Source of the DNA: Planctomycetota bacterium
GTDB lineage: Bacteria > Planctomycetota > Planctomycetia > Pirellulales > Pirellulaceae
Direction of reading: 5' to 3'
Length of the DNA: 64,000 nt
Assembly (NCBI GenBank): GCA_014238905.1
Contig: JABAAE010000013.1
Location: forward strand, 1 to 64,000
Shown here piece after piece: positions 54,390 to 62,475 of this stretch. The notes beneath the pieces were generated by a model. That model made no database searches. It had not been told where the DNA came from and saw nothing but the letters and a program-made list of their open reading frames with translations. A program made the position numbers and the translations under genes. The first letter of the stretch is position 1. Every line of letters begins with the position of its first letter.

Positions 54390-55748
54390 TTACTGTTCCA
54401 CTGAAATCAAGTCATCGATGACGCCCGTACTGTCAGCAAACCCTTTGATTTTTAATCCCATCATGCGTGCTTGGGTAAGCCAAAGATTTGCCAGCGGCGT
54501 TCCTTCGGGCATGTGAATATGCTGACCGGATTGGACCCTCTTCCCGCCTCCAGCGAGGATGATCGGAAGGTCATTGTATTGGTGGGTCGAACCATCTCCC
54601 AGGCCTGAACCGTAGGTAAAAAGCGTGTGATCCAAGAGGGATCCACCGTCGGGTTGTTGAATATTGTCCATCTTTTCAAGCAGATAGGCATACTGTTGCA
54701 TATGGAATAGATCGACCTGGAGGAGATCGTCGATCATCCTCGTCTGATTGTGTGACATTTGATGATGGCTTCGTGGTTTATCGAAAAGCCCTTCAAATCG
54801 ATAGGGCGTATCCCAACGTTCTGGTCCAACCATGAAAGTGGTCACATTCGTTAGTCCGGTCTGTAACGCAACGACCATCAGGTCTCCCATGAGCCGGATG
54901 TATTGACCCCGCGGCAAGTAGGCTTCGGGCGGTTCATCGAAATCGATCTTGGCAAGCCCGGATTTCATTTTTTCCAAGCGATCCATTTGTGTTTCAATGG
55001 TGCGAATCGACTCAAAATATTCCTCAAATTTTTGCCGGTCAGAGTGGCCCAAGTCTGTCTTGAGCGACTTGGCATCTTCCAAAACCAGGTTGGTGACGTC
55101 GCGGTAGCGTTTTACCTCACTGGTGGAAAACAGTCGGTGATACATCTTTCTAGGGTCGCGAATCGAGGGAGCAAGATGCCCTGTGCCAAACCAGGAAATG
55201 TTATCAAAGTAGATGGACTCTTTGTTGTCCCGATGGCTGTTGCAACTGAACTCCAGGGTTTTAAAAGGTGTTTTGGTGCCCATGTGATCGGCCACCAGGT
55301 GGTCAAGTGTCCGTGCCAACGGCCAAGCGGTTCCTTCGATGGCGTACGGTTTGGCGCTGCTAAGGTAGCAGGAGGCGCATTGGGCATGGACGTCGGTTCC
55401 CTGCTGAAAGGTCCTGTCCATACCGGTAATCAAGTTGACCTTATTTTTTTTTGCTGTCAGTGGCTCCAGCGTTGGAGTCAGCTGATCGAGGGGCTTCACT
55501 TTGTGCTGAGGATCCTGCTTACCTAGCGATTTCATGACATTTCCGAGGTTTCCCTTGGGAATAATATGATCGGCTTCGCCAGGAAAGAAGCCCCTCCTGA
55601 CGACGCCAATGGGAACATAAAAGTGGGCCATGCGCAGGGGCACCTCCTGATCCGAAGCGGCTTGACAATTACTTTCCATCCATGGAAGAGCCAAGGCTGC
55701 GCCGCCGATTCCCCGCAGTAGTTTCCGGCGTGAAAGGGAATTCCCCAT
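54390..55748 (-). CDS. DUF1552 family exported protein, paralogue of the one at 38720
   Basis: 452 residues with a twin-arginine signal (LSRRKLLRGIGGAALALPWM). Conserved: MAHFYVPIGVVRRGFFPGE, LITGMDRTFQQGTDVHAQC, FEEYFESIRTIETQMDRLEK, HHQMSHNQ, and LFTYGSGLGDGSTHQYNDLPIILAGG. It matches the plus-strand DUF1552 in the order of blocks, including the HxxSH region and the terminal FGSGL/YGSGL block, but the two are clearly diverged. The gene lies nine bases after the DUF1592 stop, so they are tightly coupled. Function unknown. Confidence 0.93.
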   Translation of the reverse strand: MGNSLSRRKLLRGIGGAALALPWMESNCQAASDQEVPLRMAHFYVPIGVVRRGFFPGEADHIIPKGNLGNVMKSLGKQDPQHKVKPLDQLTPTLEPLTAKKNKVNLITGMDRTFQQGTDVHAQCASCYLSSAKPYAIEGTAWPLARTLDHLVADHMGTKTPFKTLEFSCNSHRDNKESIYFDNISWFGTGHLAPSIRDPRKMYHRLFSTSEVKRYRDVTNLVLEDAKSLKTDLGHSDRQKFEEYFESIRTIETQMDRLEKMKSGLAKIDFDEPPEAYLPRGQYIRLMGDLMVVALQTGLTNVTTFMVGPERWDTPYRFEGLFDKPRSHHQMSHNQTRMIDDLLQVDLFHMQQYAYLLEKMDNIQQPDGGSLLDHTLFTYGSGLGDGSTHQYNDLPIILAGGGKRVQSGQHIHMPEGTPLANLWLTQARMMGLKIKGFADSTGVIDDLISVEQ

Positions 55749-55757
55749 GATGACTTT

Positions 55758-57920
55758 CTATTGAATGGGTTTGGTGGTTTTCGGGTTGGATTTTCTCTGG
55801 AATGCATCACTGAGTACGACTTCTCTCAGAAGCGTTTGAATCCTGTAGTCGTCCTGCGATGTCATTTTTACTATTTTGTCGAGCGATTGCTGATCGGCAG
55901 CACCGATCTCCCTAGCCAGTCCATATGACAGCAGGTGTCCGGCCAAAGCTCTCGTAAAACGATTTTTTTCGGCGAGAATAGCATCTTTGAATTCGATGAT
56001 GCTGTTAAAACCGTGGTTGCGGAACAGGGTGCCAGCCATATCGACTTTGCGCCCATTTTCGTATTCGTTCCTCCATGCTCCAACAGGATCGTAGTTTTCC
56101 AGCGCGAATCCAAGCGGATCAATTTGCTGATGACAACCGCGGCAGTTGGCCTGTTTTCGATGGAGTGACAGTCGTTCACGTAACGTCATATTTTCTTGGC
56201 CCTTGGATGGTTCTTCCCCTAAAGCCGGCACGTCGGCTGGTGGAGGTTTTGGTGGATTGTTGAAGATCACACCTGCTACCCAGGCGCCCCGGGTAATCGG
56301 TTGGGTTCGCTCAGGCCCCGATGTCATGGTCATCACGGCAGCGTTGGTGATGACTCCGCCATTGCGTCGGTCGGTCACAGGAATCCTGTGAAACGTCAAC
56401 AAGGCCACACCGCCACCCTTCATCGGGGGAGTATTGGGCGGCAATTTACCCAGTTCTCCATAAGCTTTCTGCAATAAACCGGAGCGATAGGTAAAGTCAG
56501 GATCAATCAGTTGCGTAATGGATTGATTTTCAATCAGGACGGTTTCGAAGAGCAGTAAAGGTTCGAGCATCATATGCATGCTGTTGCGGTACTTGGAAAA
56601 ATAGAATGTTGGATACTTCTGGGGATTGGGAACCGAGGAGATGATCCGCTCAAGTTGCAGCCATTGAGTGGGAAAGCTGTCACAAAACCGTTTTAGTTTT
56701 TTGTCGGCCAGCATGCGATCAAACTGCGTTTTGAGTATTTCGGGATTGGTCAACGACGATGCGGAAGCCAGTTCAAGTAATGTTCGGTCCGGCAAGCTTC
56801 CCCAAAGAAAAAAAGAGAGCCGTGATGCGAGTTCGAAATCGTCGATCGCTGTTTCATGGTTGTCCGAGGATTTGTCGTAGAGATAAAGAAATTTTGGCGA
56901 TGAAATGGTAGCTGCCACCGCCGATTTCATGGCTTTCTCGAAAGGGATTCCGGAACTGATTTGGCGGGATACAAACTGGGTATATCGTTCAAGTGTTGAG
57001 TCGCCGAGCGGGCGGCGGAAAGCCTGCATCAGTAACGGCTTGAGACGCGCACGAATTTCCGAGGCTTGGTCGGTTTCTCCGCCAGGTTCAGCAAACAGAT
57101 CATTCCAACGGCCGACATTTTTGGGAACAAAATCCGGGCTTTGGGTAATGGATTGGCCTAAGTTTAGAAACGACTCCATTAGGAGTGGTGACATCGAAAG
57201 ATGGTCGCCACGATTATCAAAACCATTTTCAGCTCGAAGATCCTGTGGAAATGCTGCGACGCCGGCAAGTCGTTTTTCTATCAACTGACTTTTTCCCAGC
57301 GGACGGCTGCCGACGGTAACGACATCAGCCATCTTTCCAGTGGCTGGTTGGAAATAACCACGGTGTTCCCGCATCATCCTCTCGGGAAGGGTGAATACAT
57401 TGCTCTTCAGATCGAGCAGGTCGATGACCGAGTTGTTGTACTGGAACCGGTTCATGCGTCGAATGGGAGAATTGGTATGACTTCCCCCTTTGGCTACCGA
57501 TGCGGCCAGCACAGCCCTTAATTCGTTGACTAGTTGCCGCCGTAATTTTGGATCAAGCTTGGGTTCCTCTTCGGGCGGCATTTCTTCGAAATCCAGGACA
57601 TTGATCAAATCCTGGATCAGACCAACATTGCCTGAGAGTTTATTGCTTTTTAGCCGTAACAGGTTCACATCGCCTTCGGGATTTTCCTTTTCACCATGAC
57701 ATTTGCCGCAATGTGTCTGGATAGCAGGCGCGATGATTTTTTCAAAACGATCGGAACCGTCGGTTGGGTCTGCCAGGGCGGCTGCCACCGGAAGACTGCA
57801 AGCAGTCAGTACCCAGAGCCAGCAGCTCAAACAAAGAACCAGACGCAAGAAGGGACCGCGATCTGGTGTTTTGGTTTGGCTCCAGTGGCAAAGGACCACA
57901 GGTAAGCGCTGATTTGTCAT
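55758..57920 (-). CDS. DUF1592 family c-type cytochrome-like protein
   Basis: A 720-residue exported protein with a late signal segment (LRLVLCLSCWLWVLTACSLPVAAALA). The heme motif CGKCH is at 71-75, then DUF1587 (IRRMNRFQYNNSVIDLLDL), DUF1595 (LMQAFRRPLGDSTLERY), DUF1592 (ATISSPKFLYLYDKS, SRLSFFLWGSLPDRTLL), DUF1588 with a second CxxCH (CRGCH, then QQIDPLGFALENYDPVG), and DUF1585 (RALAGHLLSYGLAREI). DUF1588 runs directly into DUF1585, unlike the paralogue at 34579. It heads the minus-strand operon. Electron or oxygen chemistry is suggested by the heme motifs only. Confidence 0.94.
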   Translation of the reverse strand: MTNQRLPVVLCHWSQTKTPDRGPFLRLVLCLSCWLWVLTACSLPVAAALADPTDGSDRFEKIIAPAIQTHCGKCHGEKENPEGDVNLLRLKSNKLSGNVGLIQDLINVLDFEEMPPEEEPKLDPKLRRQLVNELRAVLAASVAKGGSHTNSPIRRMNRFQYNNSVIDLLDLKSNVFTLPERMMREHRGYFQPATGKMADVVTVGSRPLGKSQLIEKRLAGVAAFPQDLRAENGFDNRGDHLSMSPLLMESFLNLGQSITQSPDFVPKNVGRWNDLFAEPGGETDQASEIRARLKPLLMQAFRRPLGDSTLERYTQFVSRQISSGIPFEKAMKSAVAATISSPKFLYLYDKSSDNHETAIDDFELASRLSFFLWGSLPDRTLLELASASSLTNPEILKTQFDRMLADKKLKRFCDSFPTQWLQLERIISSVPNPQKYPTFYFSKYRNSMHMMLEPLLLFETVLIENQSITQLIDPDFTYRSGLLQKAYGELGKLPPNTPPMKGGGVALLTFHRIPVTDRRNGGVITNAAVMTMTSGPERTQPITRGAWVAGVIFNNPPKPPPADVPALGEEPSKGQENMTLRERLSLHRKQANCRGCHQQIDPLGFALENYDPVGAWRNEYENGRKVDMAGTLFRNHGFNSIIEFKDAILAEKNRFTRALAGHLLSYGLAREIGAADQQSLDKIVKMTSQDDYRIQTLLREVVLSDAFQRKSNPKTTKPIQ

Positions 57921-58436
57921 GGTTGTTAATTCCTGATCGACTAGCTGGTCATCTTGGATAACAGGAAACCGGTTCTCGTTGGCGTTCGATGGATGGTTAG
58001 TCCTTGTATTAAAATACCTTAATCTCTGGCGTTTCTAATTGCGATTTACGGTCATCGAGTAACAAATCACCTGAATTTGCAGCAAACGGCGTCCGTTGGG
58101 CTTCCCGATTTCAATGGGGTGGGGGGGGCACGCTGAGAAAAAACCTAAAACAGGCGTTATAATTGCCGGCTTTTATTAAGGGAAGCATTCTCGGCCACCT
58201 TGACCGGTCTGGTTTGGGGAGAAAATGGGGCGGATAGGAATAAAGGTCGATCTGTGGCGAAACAGGTACGTTGCCGAGCAGGTCGTCAGGGCAAATATTC
58301 TCTGTTATAGAGGAATGCCCCGCTCACCCGAGAATTGGTACCACACTTTTTCTGAAAGTCCAGCTAGCGGTGTAGCGAACCCCGTGGGGTTTTCTTATGC
58401 TAAAAGTTTCCAACCACAGGTAGTAGGCAGCATCCC
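57921..58436. promoter_or_regulatory. Intergenic, 516 bases, promoter-like and hairpin elements
   Basis: Upstream region of the DUF1592 operon (minus) and the parvulin gene (plus). TATAAT at 58158-58163 could be a -10 box, but no good -35 is at the right distance. AACCCC (58378) and GGGGTT form a short hairpin followed by TTCTT, about 45 bases before the parvulin start. A 71-codon frame (58225-58440) overlapping the parvulin ATG is not supported by any motif. Confidence 0.35.
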
Positions 58437-58718
58437 ATGACCAAGGCCGCAGCACGCCATATTTTGGTAGAAACCGAAGAGGTTTGTTTAGATCTTAAAT
58501 CGCAAATTGAGGGGGGCAAAGACTTCGCCGAAATTGCGGCGGAGTTTTCCGCGTGTCCATCGGGAAGCTCTGGTGGCGCCTTGGGTGAATTCGAACCTGG
58601 TCAAATGGTGGAAGAATTCGACACCGTCGTTTTTAGTGCCGAACTCAATACCGTTCTTGGCCCCGTCAAAACTCAGTTTGGTTACCATCTCATCGAGATT
58701 ACCAGCCGCGAAGACTAA
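58437..58718 (+). CDS. Stand-alone parvulin-type peptidyl-prolyl isomerase
   Basis: A 93-residue protein consisting of one PpiC/parvulin domain and nothing else: ARHILVETEEVC, then GKDFAEIAAEFSACPSGSSG, GALGEFEPGQMVEEFD and the terminal VKTQFGYHLIEITSRED. The two core histidines (His-9 in ARHILV and His-84 in GYHLI) are present. It lacks a signal peptide, so it acts in the cytoplasm, like E. coli PpiC (also 93 residues). It isomerises X-Pro bonds to help folding. It is a single-gene unit convergent with the ThuA-DUF1080 gene. Confidence 0.94.
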   Translation: MTKAAARHILVETEEVCLDLKSQIEGGKDFAEIAAEFSACPSGSSGGALGEFEPGQMVEEFDTVVFSAELNTVLGPVKTQFGYHLIEITSRED

Positions 58719-58860
58719 AGCGACATTTCCACTTTGAATTGAATTTTATTTTTCAATTTTTGCTATGAGCGATGTGCCCAGCGCCGTTGGCTGTGGCAGC
58801 GGGTCTCTGTCGGTCGACGAACCCTTTTCCAATGACAGGGATCGCCAGATTTTCGCTTTG

Positions 58861-58920
58861 TCGCGATTGGCTTTGTCGCGATTGGCTTTGTCGCGATTGG
58901 CTTTGTCGCTATTGGCTTTG
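58861..58920. repeat. Four tandem copies of a 15-bp unit
   Basis: TCGCGATTGGCTTTG occurs three times exactly and once with one change (TCGCTATTGGCTTTG). It lies between convergent genes. As 15 is a multiple of three, frames on both strands stay open through it, giving artificial repeat peptides (KANRD on one strand, LSRLA on the other). Confidence 0.95.
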
Positions 58921-58930
58921 CCGCTGGACG

Positions 58931-60568
58931 CTAGGGTCCGTTCTGCTTTTTTTGACTTGGGTAAGTCAGATAATGACGGTCCAGTGGTCTGACCCAAATG
59001 TTGCGGAACCGTACCGGGTTATCGTGATCCTGAATAAATAATGGGCCGATCATTGTTTTTTGTTTTTGCGCATCGATCTTTCGCAAAAATTCGGTGACCC
59101 CGTGACGAAAGGGGTGGTAGCTGGACCGAGGTTCCGTAAAAAGGGTACCTTTCTGAACCAATTGACCATTGAGCCAGGCGGTGATCGAACCACTCTTGGT
59201 GATTTGCCTATCGGAATCTCGAAGCGGCGCTCGGTAACGTATGTCGTAAACCTGCCATGTTTCGGGTGGCCTGGCAGCATTGACCAAAGGAGGGGCGAAT
59301 CCGTAGAGCGCCCCGATGTCGTTGGCACCGACCTTTTTTTTGCCCGCCGAATTGAAAATCTGCATTTCATAATTGCCATGGATATACAGACCGCTATTCC
59401 CGGGTCCCTGTTTTGGCAGCATGAATTCCGCATGAATGTCTGCGTCCCTGAAATGAAATGTGGAAACGATATGGTTGGTTCGTCGTTTTCCTTTTGAAGA
59501 GACCAGGGTCTGGTTCTTGATTGGCCAATCAATCTTCTCGCCTGTCATGCTGACAAAACGTACCGTATCGGTGCCGTTAAACAAGACAACCGCGTCCTTC
59601 GGTGGAGGAGTTGGTAGCCGATTTTGATTTGGCAAAAACTCATCATCGTTTTTTTTGGTAGCCAACGAGGTTTCGCTGTCCGGCGTGACGGATTTGATTT
59701 CGGACGGTATTGCCGTGCTAATTTTCTTCGGCTTGGCAGCGGCCCATTTGATTCCCTCGAACAGGTGCTGCTTTCCGAATTCTGTATCCAATGATCTCAG
59801 ATCATGTCCCAATTCGGTGTAGAAGAATCGCCCTCCCTGTATTTCGCGGGTCCAGGCAATCGGGTGGTCTGCTCCCATCGGTTTACCATCACGTTGCCTG
59901 AAATATTCACGAACCGGATCGTATGATTGTTCGTCCACGCGGAGGAGGACCTGAACGCCGTCGAGTCCGGTGACTGAGCGAGTATGGTTTGTCCAGTCGG
60001 CAGAATACCAGAACTGGTTTCCAAATCCCTTGACGGTAGGGTGATTTTTAGCGGCAGGGTCGACGAGAATCTTTGCTTTCATAAAATCCGAATCGCTGTC
60101 AAAATCACATCCACCCAGGTTCATTAACCATGGCCAGTCCTGCTGTTTGACCAATGTAGCGTGTAACGCAACGATGGATTTCCCGGATTTGAACCAGTTT
60201 TCAATCGACTTTCTTTCGGACGAAGGGATGACTTCGGCCAGTTGATTGGCGTTGTTAAACAGCAGCACATCGTAATTCTCCAGAGCAGCCGGCGTTAGAT
60301 CTTTCGCGTGTTCGGTGACATCAATTTGAATTTTGCGTTGGTCACCTTCGAGTACCAACCAACGGTTGATCGTAGGGATTTCCGGGTGCCGGTAGAATGC
60401 GGTATTGGAATAGCAAAGAACCCGAATCGGATGCACCCGCGATGGATTCTTGTCATCATCGTGTGCGGTGGTTTGGTAAAACAGTGCCGCAGCGGTAAGG
60501 ACACCAATAAAGGCGATGAACTGGCAAACGGTAAAAGCGATAAATCGTTGAGGCGTCACTGGAAACAT
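58931..60568 (-). CDS. ThuA-like domain fused to DUF1080 (3-keto-disaccharide hydrolase-like) protein
   Basis: 545 residues from ATG 60568. The hydrophobic segment FIAFIGVLTAAALFYQTTA is a signal peptide or anchor. A ThuA-like (trehalose utilisation, glutamine amidotransferase-like) domain spans about 30-275: VLCYSNTAFYRHPEI, ALENYDVLLFNNANQL, SIVALHATLV, GGCDF and GRFFYTELGHD. A DUF1080 jelly-roll domain follows at about 325-530: VLFNGTDTVRF, PGNSGLYIHGNYEMQIFNS, and QDHDNPVRFRNIWVRPL. DUF1080 members include 3-keto-glycoside hydrolases; ThuA proteins associate with keto-sugar metabolism. Both parts thus point to sugar breakdown outside the cytoplasm. The last 14 residues (HYLTYPSQKKQNGP) extend past the normal domain end. 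Confidence 0.9.
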   Translation of the reverse strand: MFPVTPQRFIAFTVCQFIAFIGVLTAAALFYQTTAHDDDKNPSRVHPIRVLCYSNTAFYRHPEIPTINRWLVLEGDQRKIQIDVTEHAKDLTPAALENYDVLLFNNANQLAEVIPSSERKSIENWFKSGKSIVALHATLVKQQDWPWLMNLGGCDFDSDSDFMKAKILVDPAAKNHPTVKGFGNQFWYSADWTNHTRSVTGLDGVQVLLRVDEQSYDPVREYFRQRDGKPMGADHPIAWTREIQGGRFFYTELGHDLRSLDTEFGKQHLFEGIKWAAAKPKKISTAIPSEIKSVTPDSETSLATKKNDDEFLPNQNRLPTPPPKDAVVLFNGTDTVRFVSMTGEKIDWPIKNQTLVSSKGKRRTNHIVSTFHFRDADIHAEFMLPKQGPGNSGLYIHGNYEMQIFNSAGKKKVGANDIGALYGFAPPLVNAARPPETWQVYDIRYRAPLRDSDRQITKSGSITAWLNGQLVQKGTLFTEPRSSYHPFRHGVTEFLRKIDAQKQKTMIGPLFIQDHDNPVRFRNIWVRPLDRHYLTYPSQKKQNGP

Positions 60569-60781
60569 GGGATGTGATGAAAATGTAGAATGGGATTGTA
60601 AGACGAAGTCAATCGACACTGGAGAATCAAGTCATTGTTCAGGAACCATTGTAAACCGATTTCAGGCGAGTCGTGGTGACCAACGTTCCCTTGGCGAATT
60701 GCTGCCGGACGTCTATAGTCTCGACAAACGGTTAGATAAATCAGGAAAACCGTGGTTGAATCTGCCTTGTTTCGCTCCATC

Positions 60782-60810
60782 AACTAATCGGCTCTAAACT
60801 AATCGGCTCT
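60782..60810 (+). repeat. 15-bp period direct duplication
   Basis: AACTAATCGGCTCT at 60782-60795 and again at 60797-60810, separated by one A, 30 bases before the MFS transporter start. Confidence 0.9.
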
Positions 60811-60839
60811 GTTTCGTAAGCTGGGAAACCAGCCACTGA

Positions 60840-62039
60840 ATGATCCTGAAAGCTTGCTCCATTTCACCGCGAACGACTCCCTACGATCGGTCTTTTTTCT
60901 TTTGCTATGCGGCCAACACAGCGATGTTGGTCGCCGTCAGTCTGCTTTTTCGCTATGAAGATTTTGTCAGGGAAATTGGTGGCACGGTTTTCCATCTCGG
61001 TGTGATTGTTGGGACAGGAACGACCGGAGCGATTCTAATGCGGATGGCCCAGGGCGTCGCGATTGATCGTTTGGGAGCAAAGTGGATCTGGTTAGCATGT
61101 CTTGGACTTTATGGAGTTTCCATTGTTTGGCATCTCCAAATTTCGAACTTGGGTCTGCAGGTTTTTTGCGCACGGATTCTGATGAACACCAGTCTCGCGG
61201 GCGCATTTGGTAGTTCGATTGCCTATGTTTCACTGAGATCGCCCCCGGGAAGGGTCGCTGAAACCGTCGGGATGCTAGGGACGTCGGGTTTTGTCGGCAT
61301 GGCAATTGGGCCGGTAATCGGCGATTGGCTTTTTGCCAACGACGACCCCACGGATTTGCAGATTCAGTCGATGTTTTATGCCTGCTTGATCGCCATTGGT
61401 TTGGCGATCGTCCTGGTTCTTTTTTCCGGCAATTCGAAGCGTTCGCAGACCAAGGAGGGTTTGTTGGGTGTTTTGATGATCGTCCGAGACCACCAACCTG
61501 GATTTTTACTGGTCGTTGGCATGGCGATGGGACTGGGTATTTCTTTGCCGCATTCCTTTCTGCGTCCGTATGTCAAAGAGCTGGGGATCGATGAACTGAA
61601 AACCTTTTTTCTTTGCTACACAATTGTGGCTTTTGTTGTGCGGATACTGACTCGAAAGCTGCCGGATTTATGGGGATTTCGTCTTGGAATCCTGATCGGG
61701 CTGTCCTGTTTGGCGTTAAGTATGCCTGCCTACCTGCTGGTGAATCAAACCTGGACATTGATCATCCCTGCCACGATTGCTGGTGTAGCTCATGCCTTTT
61801 TGTTTCCGTCGGTCATTGCGGCGGCCTGTGAGTCTTTTCCGGAGGATCATCGAGGTATTGCCACTTCGATCATATTGGGAATGTTCGATGCCGGCGTATT
61901 AATTGGAGCACCCTTGGTTGGCAGTCTGTTAATGATGACCGAGAGCGCAGGAATTGCTTCTTATCCGACGATGTTCGTTTTTGTTGGTGGCTTGCTGGCG
62001 ATGGTGGCGATTTCTTATTATCGTCTGGACCCAAAATAG
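60840..62039 (+). CDS. Major facilitator superfamily transporter
   Basis: 399 residues with about 11-12 hydrophobic helices. Between helices 2 and 3 the block GVAIDRLGAKWIW matches the MFS A-motif (GxxxDRxGxR/K), and helix 5 has GTSGFVGMAIGPVIGDWLF. The central loop (FSGNSKRSQTKEGLLG) separates two six-helix halves. It should be a secondary transporter of a small solute or drug; sugar, nucleoside or efflux roles cannot be separated. It is divergent from the ThuA-DUF1080 gene. The start has no clear Shine-Dalgarno site. Confidence 0.92.
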   Translation: MILKACSISPRTTPYDRSFFFCYAANTAMLVAVSLLFRYEDFVREIGGTVFHLGVIVGTGTTGAILMRMAQGVAIDRLGAKWIWLACLGLYGVSIVWHLQISNLGLQVFCARILMNTSLAGAFGSSIAYVSLRSPPGRVAETVGMLGTSGFVGMAIGPVIGDWLFANDDPTDLQIQSMFYACLIAIGLAIVLVLFSGNSKRSQTKEGLLGVLMIVRDHQPGFLLVVGMAMGLGISLPHSFLRPYVKELGIDELKTFFLCYTIVAFVVRILTRKLPDLWGFRLGILIGLSCLALSMPAYLLVNQTWTLIIPATIAGVAHAFLFPSVIAAACESFPEDHRGIATSIILGMFDAGVLIGAPLVGSLLMMTESAGIASYPTMFVFVGGLLAMVAISYYRLDPK

Positions 62040-62056
62040 AATTTGATTTTGCAGCC

Positions 62057-62086
62057 ATGCCGCGAAGTCGAATGCAGCGAAGTCGG
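62057..62086 (+). repeat. 15-bp period imperfect duplication
   Basis: ATGCCGCGAAGTCGA is followed by ATGCAGCGAAGTCGG, with two changes, just after the MFS transporter stop. Confidence 0.8.
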
Positions 62087-62391
62087 TCGAATCTTTACTA
62101 CTTGGGAGTTCAACCGGTAAGTGGCTCAAGAGCTTCCCCCCGGGTCTCTAATGGTCTCGCAAGCATGCCGGGCTGTCAGACGTGTGAATGGGTTTGTAGC
62201 TTGTCTGTATTAAACTGTATTCCCGTGAAGAACGAATTAGTGCCAACCGTTGGCCAGTGGTTAAAATCGAGGGTTCTGGAAGACTGCGTACCTCCTGGGA
62301 TTTTTTTGATTTAAATCAGGGATTTTTTTAATTCAAAACAGGTAATTGTTGAATTGGAGGAAGTCATTCTATAGAACGAATCGATCTCAAG

Positions 62392-62455
62392 CGATCAATC
62401 ACGTTCTCGATCAATCACGTTCTCGATCAATCACGTTCTCGATCAATCACGTTCT
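62392..62455 (+). repeat. Four exact copies of a 16-bp unit just upstream of the YVTN cytochrome gene
   Basis: CGATCAATCACGTTCT is repeated four times without mismatch and ends 20 bases before the start codon at 62476, so it lies in the leader or promoter of that gene. Confidence 0.95.
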
Positions 62456-62475
62456 CAAACCAAGGCAAAGACGTT

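Noticed and set aside
58225-58440. 71-codon frame overlapping the parvulin ATG by four bases
   Set aside because: The ATGA overlap looks like coupling, but there is no ribosome binding site, family motif or signal, and a hairpin with T-run sits inside it.
58746-58997. Minus-strand 83-codon frame with KANRD repeats
   Set aside because: It exists only because of the 15-bp tandem repeat and overlaps the end of the ThuA-DUF1080 gene.
62392-62455. CRISPR array
   Set aside because: The 16-bp units are directly adjacent with no spacers, and no cas genes are near. The same applies to the repeats at 23582 and 58861.
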